From the NCBI GenBank assembly GCA_028274465.1, contig CM051455.1, positions 47,965,351 through 48,029,350 on the forward strand: a DNA stretch of 64,000 nucleotides. Direction: 5' to 3'. Origin of the DNA: Plantago ovata (taxonomy: Eukaryota; Streptophyta; Magnoliopsida; Lamiales; Plantaginaceae). The notes under the pieces were generated by a model, which worked only from the letters and a program-made list of their open reading frames with translations, had not been told where the DNA came from and ran no database searches. Positions 9,672 through 21,100 of the stretch are shown one piece after another (within the stretch, counting starts at the first letter, position 1; each line of letters starts with the position of its first letter). A program made the position numbers and the translations under genes.

Positions 9672-11920
9672 CTAAAAATAAAAATACATATTTATTACCT
9701 CACAAGTTGTTGAAATCTCTTTGTATACGACGTTGGTTGTAGTATCAAATATGTTTCCTTCCTCATCATATGCCAATACTTTCAAACCTTTCTTAGTACG
9801 TAGTAACTCTGGAAAAGGCAACATATAGTTGTCCATGACTAAACACGGGTTTGGGTAGATATAGTCCAACATTCGCAAGTGATTGTCCCTGGCTCTTGTT
9901 TATGGTCATAGCAAAGCAAACGACAAGAGGAAATTGCCGACGTTGGAATTTAACCAAGAATTTGCTAAAATCAGATGGACTCATAATTGTTCTCGAAATG
10001 TACACCATATCACCCGCGTTTTTTCATGATAGCAGTTTAGCCTCAACAATGAGCTTACCAAGCCTTGTCACAATCAAACGGGTACCATTACACAACTCTG
10101 CGCCTTGGTCTATGTTTCTCAAGAGCATTACCATGCGCGCACACCCAACCTTAAGCCTTAGACTGTGATTTGGCAAGCCAGAAACATCTAATAGTATTAA
10201 GACACTTAGTTGAGTAGATATGCTCATGCTCATTAAACTCGCCCTCCTCCTTACTTATACAATCAGAGCTCAAGTACTCACCCTCATTACCTGGCATCAA
10301 AGATAATACATAATCATTAATCCTCTCTACCATCTCATTTGTTGGTGCGAGTATTGCTCTTTCCTGAAAGAATTTACTATTTTTCATATTCTGCAAAATG
10401 GAGGGATAAGTGATTTCAACGATTGCTGCGATGGGATCTGTTGCATGTCGAATGATTATGTCATCTGGCAATTTTATATAAGCCTCACCATCATTCTCAC
10501 CACCCGCGGTAACATACCGACCTCCAATAACCACTCCGCAAAGTTTCTTATTTCTTCAACTTCAGATGGGGATGTTCCTCCATGTGATATTAATAAAATA
10601 ATATATGGTTAATAGTTTTGATGTTATCATAACAAATCATGAGTTTGTAATATAAGATTCAAAATACAAACTAAGACAATGTCACAATACCATTTAATAC
10701 TTATACATGTACGCATGTTCCTTGTCAGTTGGAGGACTTCACATGATTCCCACAATCTAGATGATGTAATTGTAGCATGTACAATATCATATCTACTTCT
10801 CATTGGAACCACATGTAAGATTTGGCGAAAATCACCTCCAAAAACTACAACTAACCCTCCAAATGGCAATTTAGATGGCTGACCATTAGGTGACCGAATA
10901 ATGTCTTTCAAACTCTTGTCGAGTGCTTTGAACGGTGCTCATCCCAAATAATCAACCTTGTCTTTTGCAAGAGTTCTTCTAAATCACTTCCAGGTGCTAT
11001 TCTACTGCAAATGGATCCCTCATGTATATCTATGGGTATACTGAACCTGGAATGTGCTGTTCTACCCCTTGACAACAACAAAGAAGCAAAACCACTTGAG
11101 ACTACTGGAAGAACAATATCACCCCTCCCTCGTAATTTTGAGCATAATGTTTTCCAAATGAATGTCTTGCCAGTTCCTCCGTACCCATATAAGAAAAAAA
11201 CACACCCCTTTCGCGATCTACAACATCCATAATTTTGTGGTACACAACTCTTTGTTCATCCATAAGCTTGGGGTATAGCACAAAATGCTCCTCGTTCATG
11301 GCATCTTTATCATAGGATGTTTCATCCGGAATAAGAGAGTGTTTCCGATGCCCGGAACCACAAAATCATCAGGGGTTGGCATGTCCTTCCAGTTTCGAAG
11401 GTTGTAACCATTAGATGCAAGTATCTTCTCCATGTCAAGCAATGCAAGGCTTTTTAACTGTTCTTCAGACAGTCGTAGATTTGAAACATATAGAATTCTG
11501 ATTATTCCATTGAATTCATATACATAATTGCATTTTTTTTTGTGCAATTTAAATAGCAGTTTCCGTGCAGAAGTCAGCAAACAAAATGTGAAATTTCTTT
11601 TCAGAATTTAGCAAATAAAATTGGACATTTATGTGCAGAATTCGGGATAGAAAATTAAAGTTTTATGTACACATTTATGCATAGAAAATTACAGTTTTTT
11701 GTGCACTTCGAATTGGTTAATGAAACAAACAGAACTCAGTTTGAGACATACACATGCACCATAGAAACAATGATGATATAAGCATATGGCTAAAATATTA
11801 GAAGTATAAGAATGATAATGACCTGGGTTATTGGAGATTTTTCGCTGGGTAATAAGAATATCATCAGACAATTACTTCCAAGTCTTTTCCCACATATTTT
11901 CTGGCCTTCTCATACTCTTG
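9672..11920 (-). pseudogene. Helitron PIF1-like helicase, decayed
   Basis: A DNA helicase of superfamily 1 used in rolling-circle transposition. Reading from 11920 down: WEKTWK then SDDILITQRK; a probable intron or gap at about 11820-11490; LSEEQLKSLALLDMEK; a Walker A motif GYGGTGKT near 11190 in an open frame running from about 11230 to 10920; Walker B LIIWDEH near 10940; GGDFRQIL near 10830; LTRNMRT near 10715; RAILAPTNEMVERINDY near 10350; and the C-terminal [11 protein letters not shown] and [11 protein letters not shown] near 9830. ATPase motifs are intact, but several frameshifts and a stop break the gene. The N-terminal Rep domain is absent. Confidence 0.85.
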
Positions 11921-11945
11921 GATAACAGTAAAGTGCAGAATAGAC

Positions 11946-12291
11946 AGTCTATTTATGGTCAAACGGCTGATCGAATTGTGTTCCCTTTTTTTTAGTCTAA
12001 TTTGTTTTGTATAGAAACCAGATATTCCTATGTAATAATAAAGTCTTGATCTTTAGAATACTTAGTAAAATTGAAATGAAAAAAGACATACAACACGTAA
12101 TGAAAGTAAAAAAGGAGAGCTACAAAGAATGAAATGAAACATAAGAAAATAGAAAAGTGAAAATTTAAAAAGCAAAATGAAAATAGTGTTGAACAAGTTC
12201 CACCCGTTGTCATGAGTCATAACGCCGCTAGGTGTTCCAATGGAGTTCCACCAAATTGATGAAACTCCGATGAGAATAATCTTAACATGTA
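11946..12291. repeat. Direct repeat R, copy B, left part
   Basis: Matches 8821-9166 of copy A base for base apart from scattered changes. It is interrupted at TA (12290-12291) by a Stowaway element. Confidence 0.85.
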
Positions 12292-12538
12292 CTCCCTCCA
12301 TCTATTACTAATGTTCTCATATTTCCTTATTTGCTATCCACCACTAATGTTCCCATTCCATTTTAGGCAAGACATGTGCATTATTTTAATTTAAAATAAA
12401 ACTCATTATAAATAATGTGAGGACATAAATTAAACATGTTTGTAATGTCTATCTCCTCCACCTCTCTCATGTTTTATTATTACAATAATATGATATTATT
12501 TTTTTGACCCAAGTCAAAATGGGGACATTATAGATAAA
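12292..12538. mobile_element. Stowaway-type MITE, 3' end lost
   Basis: Starts with ctccctccatc after TA, the same TA that is uninterrupted in R copy A. The body contains cattttaggcaag and ggggacattatag of typical Stowaway sequence. The right inverted repeat is missing because a LINE fragment starts at about 12539. Confidence 0.75.
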
Positions 12539-14560
12539 GGCTTCTCAGCAGGGGTCTGTTATACCTTTGCTAAGTTTTGCAGATGACACAATGATCTTCT
12601 GTAAGGCTCATAAGCATTCCATTAAGAACCTTAAAACCTGCTTGCAGAATTATGCTAGAGCAGCAGGCCAGTCAGTCTGCTGGCACAAGTCCAGGGTGGT
12701 GTATTCACCAAATACACCCCACAGCATCAGACACTGGGTAAGCCACTTTTTAGGGGTAATTAATAACTCAAGAACAAATAAGCATTTAGGTATTCCTTTT
12801 CTGTTTGGACGAAACAAACTTGATCTCTTTCATTCTCTGATAGATAAAGTCTCCAGCAGAATTAATAAATGGTACAATAGATACTTGTCTTCAACAGGTA
12901 AATCTGTGCTGATCCAATCGGTTACTTCTGCTATCCCTACATATTTTATGTTTGTCTCCAAGCTTCCTAGCACAACTTTGTCTCACATTGACAGGCTTAA
13001 TAAAAGATTTTTTTGGAATCCTAATATTGATGGGAAGGCAAAAGGCAAAATCAAATGGTCATCTTTATGTAAACCAAAATGTTTAGGGGGTTTAGGATTT
13101 CGAAATCTTACAGTTTTGAACAAAGGTTTTTTTATGTAAATTGCTTTGGAGACTCTATACTAATCCTCAAGATTTATGGGCAAAACTTTTTAAGGATAAA
13201 TATTTTCCCAACACTACCATCCTTGAGGCGCACAGTACCATTACAGGCAGCTGGATTTGGAAGAATTTAGTTAAAATACTACCTTCTTTCAAAAGCCTAT
13301 TGCACTGGCAGGTAGGACAAGGATCCAACATCAGGTTTTGGGATGACTTATGATTTAAAAATCAATCTCTTAGACCTCTAGCTTTGATAACTCCACAGCA
13401 GGAGTTCATCTCGGATTTTCTAGTTAATGGGAATTGGAATGTGCACAAATTATTAAGCTATTTACCTATACAGGTGGTAAATGAGATTATGGGGTATCCC
13501 TTACCCCTTCAATCTCAACAAGATGATCTTACTTGGGCTCTTACTTCTTCTGGACGATTTACCATCAAATCTTGTTATTATGGTCTCATTAGACCTACTT
13601 GTTCTGGACCACAAATACCTTGGTAAAAAATTTGGGATCTTAAAACTCATGCCTCGTATCAAAATGTTTTTGTGGTTTTGGGGACATGATAAACACACTA
13701 CCTTGGATAAACTTCATCACTGGGAGGTGGTAAGTGATCCTATATGTGTTTTCTGCCATTCACAGCCGGAAAGCTTAGCTCATCTATGTTTTCATTGCAC
13801 ACACTTTCAATATATCCGTCAATTGGTCTGGCCTGCATGATGGAATTTTAAATCACCTACTTTACTGGATCTTCTCTGTGATTTTCCTTTGAATACTTAT
13901 CATCAATTGTTGCTTTGTACTTTCTTCTAGTTGTTGTGGTTTTACAGGAACAAGTTCATTTTCCGACATGAACTATTTACTTGGGAAACTATTTATTTCC
14001 ATCTCCAGCAAGTCATGAGACAACGACAGTTACTTAATCTAACAGTGCCTAAGAAAGTGCACACCATTAGTTGTCGATGGAATCCACCCCCTCCGGGGTT
14101 TGTGGCCATTAATACAGATGGATCCTCTAAAGGCAATCCAGGGGATGCCGGCATTGGAATTCTATTCAGGAATTCATCTGGTCAATTCCTAAGAGCAGCC
14201 TCGGCTTTCTTAGGCCACTGCACTAATAATATGGCGGAACTACAAGCCATCAAGCATGGCTTGATCTTGGCAAGACAAATGAATTGGCAATTGATTTCAA
14301 TACAAATTGACTCCTTATTTGCAACAATGTGTTTCAACAGGAGGAGTGCCGTCGATCGGTTGCAGCACCAACTACTTGAAGACATCCTCCGTCTGGCAGA
14401 TAATTTTCAGGCCTGTACCTGTTCCTTTATCTATCGGGAAGCCAACCAAGCTGCGGATGCCTTGGCCAAATTCGGAAGTGAAGAGTTGGGAAGTTCTTGG
14501 CAACAACAGTTCCAGTTTCATTCCAGCGGCAACACTGCCACATTTTTCCGGTTTCGGTGA
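12539..14560 (+). pseudogene. LINE C ORF2: RT end, zf-RVT, RNase H
   Basis: The first frame gives SFADDTMIFC and the RT thumb region to 13139. A T-run at about 13126-13133 then shifts frame. Further lesions are a TGA at 13351 in the FWDDL region and another frame change near 13624. The zf-RVT-like segment (CVFC...HLCFHC) lies near 13745-13800. RNase H from 14095 to 14500 is intact, with NTDGSS, NNMAELQA, QIDSL and AADALAKFG. Similar to LINE A but clearly a separate family. Not translatable as one protein. Confidence 0.88.
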
Positions 14561-14741
14561 CGGTCCTGTCAGTAACTTCCGAGTCTGGGACATATGTCCG
14601 AATTGGTTGGATTCATATTTAGCAAATGATCTTGTAAAATCGTATCCTCGTACTATTAACTCTACTACAAAGCCGAGTCACTAACACTCGTGCTGCTGTA
14701 CATTATCTATTATCTAATGAAGTTTTCTTTCGAAAAAAAAA
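12539..14741 (+). mobile_element. LINE C fragment (5'-truncated)
   Basis: Contains the 3' half of a LINE ORF2, a short 3'UTR and a poly(A) tail at 14733-14741. It starts within RT just before the FADD box, as expected from incomplete target-primed reverse transcription. It sits inside the Stowaway element, which sits inside R copy B. Confidence 0.88.
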
Positions 14742-14920
14742 TTATAATTTTAATGAAAGTTTGTTGTAAAATGTATGGTTTCTCCAAACTTTTGAAAGTT
14801 TAGGTAGTGAAATGTAGAAATGGCATAATTCATGTAGTGAAATGGAATTTGTGAAACAGGAAAGAGCATGCAATGCATAAACCGTATTACGACTGAAGAA
14901 AAGTGAAGCATCAGGTACAA
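14742..14920. repeat. Direct repeat R, copy B, right part
   Basis: Matches 9167-9341 of copy A. It continues into tacaagtcg, the undisturbed flank that shows where the Helitron inserted beside copy A. Confidence 0.85.
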
Positions 14921-15460
14921 TACAAGTCGTTTTGGTTTTATATGGAATGTGGAATTCTATTTTAATGCTCGAGAATGAGATATTTCTTTCTCTCTCTTCC
15001 ACCTTTCCAGTTATCGCCTCCCCCAGTAACAACACACCGGAGATCAGAATTTTTCTCCGTGCTATAGATTTCTCCGGCGAATTCACGTGAGAGACGAATC
15101 TGCTTGCAGGAATTATGCTCGACCATTCGACTGCTTTCAGTTATCTCTTTTTAGCAGTAAATATTTTTCGCAATTCCTTTAGCTTTTTTCCCGCTCCAAT
15201 TTTCGTGGTTTCGGATCTGTGTTGTTATCACTTTCTGATCAATGAGTAGAACAAGTTTAGTAGTGATACTGTAAATGCTTATGTAATTGTATTCGATACT
15301 AGTATTACCATAAATGCTTACCAGCTTATGTGAATGTATTCGAACGCCTTTTCAGGTTCTGTAATCAGCTTCCTCTTGTGCCTGAGTTTGTGTTGTTACC
15401 TCTGGAAGGATTTGAAAGGGAATCATGACGGTCGGCCTAAGGAAACAGGTTAGCACGTCA
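14921..15460 (+). other. Possible 5' exons of an unrecognised transcript
   Basis: A CT-rich, GC-richer stretch (14975-15110) looks like a transcribed leader. A possible second exon lies at 15354-15449, with a good acceptor (cgccttttcag) and donor (acag|gttagc). It contains a frame reading SVISFLLCLSLCCYLW but no recognisable family and no clear following exon. It runs opposite to the MADS gene. This may be a non-coding RNA, a decayed gene, or chance. Confidence 0.25.
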
Positions 15461-18118
15461 AACCTGAAATTAATTTTGGATCCATCCCTTTGTCATTCAA
15501 TGATTCACTTGCTGTGTTGAATGAACTGTGGCTTTGTCGTTACCGTGAATCCTTTTAGGTATTTCATGCTTTCGCCTTATTATTTTCGACATTTTCAATC
15601 CAGTAATACTTAACACACATGAGAAAACTACTAAATTAGGCCTGCAAGAGCCGTAGAGCAAACACTGCCCGGATTGCGACTTACATTGCTGAATATTGAA
15701 TCTAAGGTCATTGGTGAAATGGTCTTTTATACACACATGCACTTATATCCCTTGAGTTGCATGTTTACCAATCTATGTGGCTTTTACTAATAGGCTGTAA
15801 TGCATGAAATATAGGATAATTAAACTATATTGTGGGGACCTAGGATTGTCAGAATAGAGTATTATAGTTGGAATTGGATTTTGTTTATCTGGATGACATT
15901 ATCTTATTGATACTAAGAAAGTTATATGTGGTAAAGAAAAGTTTGAGTAATGTTAAGAAGTTGTTTCAGTTTCATCGTTGCAAGAGACTCATAGGTTAAA
16001 GTTTACATTGGTTTGGAAATTTGTTTCGTTATAGCATGAGAATCGGGAGTATTTCCTATTATTTAGGTTCTGTTTAATACATAGTTTTCTTTGTTTTCTA
16101 GTTTGATATTCATCTGCTCTACCAAATATCACGATATTCATATGTAAATTGTATTTTAACTTCTTTAATTGGTAATATCTAAAAGGTGAGTGGTTTATCG
16201 AACGGGAACCCACTGATCCAACAGTGCTTAGTAGTTAGTAGTTAGTACTACTCAATACATCACCAATGTACATGTTCCTAGAGGCCTTAAATGACCTTTA
16301 GTCTCCTTTTACACAATGTAGTCCATTTCTTCAATTTAAAGTTTATTCTCTAACAAATTTCTATTTCTAGGAAATAAATATGTCGGTGGTGCAATACAGT
16401 ATTTATGAATAACACTAAGGTGCAATACAGTGTTTATGAATAACACTAACATTGTGTTTTGACTTTATAACATGTGGGATTGTTATAAGAGATAGAAATC
16501 TTAAGGTTCTCCCTGTTCCTAGATTTTACGATTAGTCCATTGCGGTACTAGCATATGAAATGAGTAGATTTGCAAATTCTCTATACTTATTAATAAGAAG
16601 AATAATCACTATATGATGTCCTTTAGACTTGGTTGTCAATAATCTTCAAGCATAATTTTAAAGGTCTGATGTGCATGTACCATGTTAAGGAAGGGTTCAC
16701 TTAAATGGATTCTGTCTTTATTAAATCTGAGTCACCAAATTGGCAAACATCATTTTTCAGGAAAATATGTTTTAACTTTTGAGTTTCCAGTACGATTACA
16801 CAAGCTTAAATTTAGAAGGGCAAACAAGTTGTGAGCTAAGTATTTTAAATGACGTAAGTGAATATCATTTCGTGTTATAAAATGTGAAGGTGACTTTATT
16901 TGAATGCAGACAAGCTCAGTAATGAAGCTATTCTATTCTGATAGAATTTGTTGATTTTATTTCGAGGATTTGATGGATGTCATGAAATATATATTGATGA
17001 GACTATGGTATCATAAGTTCATAACCACATGTATAAAAGTGATTTATTCAAAGAAATTTTGACATTATGCATGTGGACTCGTGGAGTACTTCTCTTATCA
17101 ATACTTGAGCTATTTTGTTCATGATACTGTTGAGGTCTTCTAATCAATTTTGTATACATAATTACATAAATACATTTTCCAATTGCATACTAAATAACTG
17201 AATTGATGAGCCAGTGGTCATAGGTTAGGTATCAAGCATATATCAACTGGTTAGTGTGAAATGTTTAATATTAAGCAGAATCAGGTAAAAGTGCTTTTTA
17301 AGAGAATCTGGTGGGTGTTTGCTATGGTGCCGGAAAACAGTCTAAAGAATTAGTAAATTAGCTGATTCTTCGAAAGTGATTATGTCAGATTAATAGTATC
17401 AGAAGCTATAATTAGTTTCGCAAAATTGAATTTTCAGGGCACCTGCTTTATATATGCTAGTTTTGAATCTTTTTTCAACCTGGAACCAAGTCTGTCTTTG
17501 ATATGGATTGTTTTTGCAATGCAGTCACATATTTTGCTTTCTCTCTTACATATAATAAATTAATGACAAGAAATTAACTGGTATATTGACAATCAGTCTT
17601 CACAGTTTCCTTATAAGCTGTGCACAGAATCTGCTGCAGGATCGCCTTTAGTTTAAGACTTTAAGTTCATTATCTATTCTATTGTGGGCTGCATATGGCA
17701 CATCTCATAGGATAAATATTTTGGCAGGCTACCGTTTTTCTTACTCGTGAGAATTCAAGCTCATAATATTTTGGTGTATCTGAAAACCAGTATTACTACA
17801 AATATAGTACATAAACACAACATAATACAAATTCTTAAAGATCTTGCTGAGGCAATTGTTGCACATATCCTGTTTTCTCCTTTCAGAATTTATTACATGA
17901 CATGACTTCACATAGTTGCTCACACAAATCCATTCCATTCAATTTGAAAGCTATCCATATCAGTCATCAAGCAGTAATCTGATGGCTACAATACTGTTAT
18001 GCACATTCATCTTGCGACAATTTTGAGTTTCCAGTCAGTTGTGACACCTTGTCTTCTGAACAGTTTGCACAAGTTGGTGCAGGACGGAAAACATGATTGT
18101 GGGGCTGCCACCTTCCCG
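15461..18118. other. Downstream flank of the MADS-box gene
   Basis: AT-rich, no convincing exon or transposon end. The part next to 18119 is the 3'UTR of the minus-strand MADS gene. I cannot place its poly(A) site. Confidence 0.4.
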
Positions 18119-21100
18119 TTAATGCAGTTGAAGCCTGTCATAACAGTTAATTGAATGATGATGTAATATATGATACAAAAAGAAAGGAATGTTTATGAAA
18201 CAGAAACCTTCCAGCAAATCCAGTAGACTTACCCCAGTGTCATCACATTTGAAGTCATATTTTTCCCATTCTTAGGCTGACTTAGCTCCAGAACAATTGG
18301 TGCATTTTTTTCTCCCTCATTGTTTATGCCACTTGTGGTGTTAGATGACCTGCTTGCTTCACTTTTCCCCTCCTGGCCAGAAACCTGGATAATATTTTGA
18401 TATGTTCAGTTTACCTACTTGTTTTAATGTTAATCTCACCATTCACTTCCGCTTTTTCTTGTTTAACTGCCAATACCTTTTTGTGCAGTTCTGCATTTTC
18501 TTGACAAACAATGTTCATCCTGTTATGAAGCTCTTTGTTTTCTTGGTGAATGAGGTTCCCCTGCAACAAGATCAATGAAGGTATCTGAATAAACACAACT
18601 ACAATGCATGACTAAAAGTTGAAACTTTATTTGGATAACTACCTTCCTGTTTAACTCATTGATTTGTTCTGCCATAACTTGTTCCTGTCAGGAAAACAAG
18701 AATACATCCATTGAGGACTTTGTGGATACATTTGGAGAACTGTTCAATGTATCTGACAGAATAGGTACTTGCCTTTTTCATACGAACGCCTTTCAAGCTT
18801 TGTTCCAGTCTATTTTCCAGACTTTGGAGGTCTTTCACGCTCAATCCAGAAAGTTCCTCTCCCAAAAGCTGCCTAGAGTTTCAAAAAGATAGCACATCAT
18901 ATATTTCTGTATGTATTTTGAGTGCTCCTTTCTTTTTTCTGCATTATATTTACCCCAAGATTATTGCTTTCGTTTGTAGGACTGTCTGCCTTGTTAGATT
19001 TGCCGACTCAATTTGTAAACATGCACTTGGTGTAGTAACTAAGAGGTAAACTTAAAACTTAAGTCTCATTTAAATTAACAGAATCTGGTAGTTCCCTGAA
19101 AGAGAAGTAGAATAAGGACTGACCAAGAACTGAATACTGGTCTAAATGGCTGGTCCAGTCCTTTTTTTTTTTAATCTCAAGTGAAAGGACTATTGCATGG
19201 ATAGAATAAGTAAGATCATTTAATGCATGCGGCAGGTAGACATCCTTCTATCATAACCCTAGAATTCATAAGCATAACCCTCACCCTCAATATCATACGT
19301 GGGTTTTTTGGAGGGGGTTGAGCAGCGGGCTATTCCCCATCACCAGTATGCCAGAAAAACAATGAAGGAAAAAAAGAGAAAAAACACACAAGAAAATGAA
19401 GGAAAGTCCAGATCCCCCTGTATATATATATAAAGATATACTCAACTTTATGAGGCTTGTCTGTTGAAAGTGTTGCCTAGCTTGATTATATTCATTTATT
19501 GTTGCTACAAACTTGTGCATTTCACTCTGTCCCTTGGATTTGGAATCCGTTTTTGTCAATATATTTCATGATCTTGGATGTTAATATTTCTACATTCATT
19601 CAAAAGCAACAGCCAAGTCCGTTTGGAGCATAGCTGGCTTAACTGGAGTAATCATAATTGGTGTCAAGTAATCTGAAGCTTTATAGATCACCAGAAATGG
19701 ACAGCTGCATATTTTTTCATAAAGTCATACTATGATCTACTTTTTATGTTATATCTGATCTCTTACTCATCAAAAGTCATTCTATACTAACTATCAGCTA
19801 TTTCTCCGATTAAATAAACCATTATAAGTCCATTCCCCAGAAAAACATCAGCATACAGGACCCTTTTACCTGTCCGCTGCATATAACATGCCATATGTAC
19901 TTACTTGTGGCATTCTTGCAAGTACTGTAGTTGTTGCCTCAAGCTTGCCGCTTCCGTTTGCCAAAACTAACAATGAAGAAAAACAAAATGAACATCATAA
20001 ATTAAGTAGGTAAGTAGTAGGGTGAGTGAGCAAGACAATATGACATACAAGTAGAATCTAAGGGAGTTGAGTGAGTGGGCTGTTGCAAATCGAAGGTTTT
20101 AGACAGTTGCCATTTAACTAATACCTATTCAAATAAGATTAAATTTAAAGAAATAGTTGTTTATAAGTTTGATTACTTAACTAGATGATTTTACAATCAT
20201 GGTTAACTGCAGAGTGCTTTTGAGCTCTTTCTCCTGTCTGCATAATTAGCATAAGTGCATAGTGCATAGTGCTCATGTCATCTCTTTAACGGAGTCATGA
20301 TAATGGTTCTGAGATATTAATTAACTTGATGTTTATTAGGAACGACAGGATGCAGAGCCCCTACATGTGTAACCAGTGGACTGCTTTGGGCTGCAGAATC
20401 TATGAAGAACAATGGTAACTCCATGTATTGGATGTAAGGGACGTCTGGAAAAGTGTGCCTCCTTCATAATCAAGAAAAACCTGCAGAACTGAGTCAGAAT
20501 AATCTTGTGAGTGACTATGAGGGATTGATAATTAGCCAGGACTGATTCCAAATAAATCAGGAAGCATCAATGGATGGTCAGATCTGCTGTAGGAACTGGA
20601 CCTCTGCAGGTAATGCGTCGTTAGTCCATCAAAGGATCAGAGTTTCGGGAAAGTAACCAAAGCATATGACAATCTTGCGGTGACTTGGAAGGATTCATAC
20701 ATAGCTAGCACGGATACGGAATACATCAGGAAGAAAGAACTTTATGGTCTGAAGTTAGAACAGGATCTCTGCAGCTAATATTAGTCCATGGGAGGATCTG
20801 AATTTCAGGAAAGTAATCAAAGGGTATTATACTGCATTAAAGTATTGGGTGATGTTGTTGGTTTGTTGGGGTTAAGTTCAACTGAATTCCGTTTGCTTGA
20901 GTTTTGAGTAATTCATATACTAGGATGGTTGTTAAAAAACTCAGATCTGGAAAGGTTGAGAACAAAGTATCTTCAGCCATACTGTCTGGTGGCTTCCTGA
21001 CCAGTTTGAACGTCGTCTTAATTTTCTGAAAAGTAAGCTGTATTCATCTGATTGAGGACTATTCAGATCTGCATGTGAAGAGAGACTAGTGAGCCTAAAA

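Larger units (their letters stand above)
9342..11945 (-). mobile_element. Helitron 3' part (5'-truncated)
   Basis: The body encodes a PIF1-like Helitron helicase on the minus strand. The 3' border is visible: a 7-bp stem hairpin at 9356-9373, a 10-base spacer, then TTAG (a variant of CTRR) followed by T of the flank. The second R copy supplies the empty site (acaa|taca), so insertion between A and T is seen directly. The 5' border at 11945 cuts into helicase coding sequence rather than a TC terminus, so the Rep domain and the true 5' end are missing. Confidence 0.8.

Noticed and set aside
8821-14920. Repeat R as LTRs of a retrotransposon around the helicase region
   Set aside because: Ends are not TG/CA, there is no polypurine tract or primer site, and the interior is a Helitron with its own 3' end at the R border.
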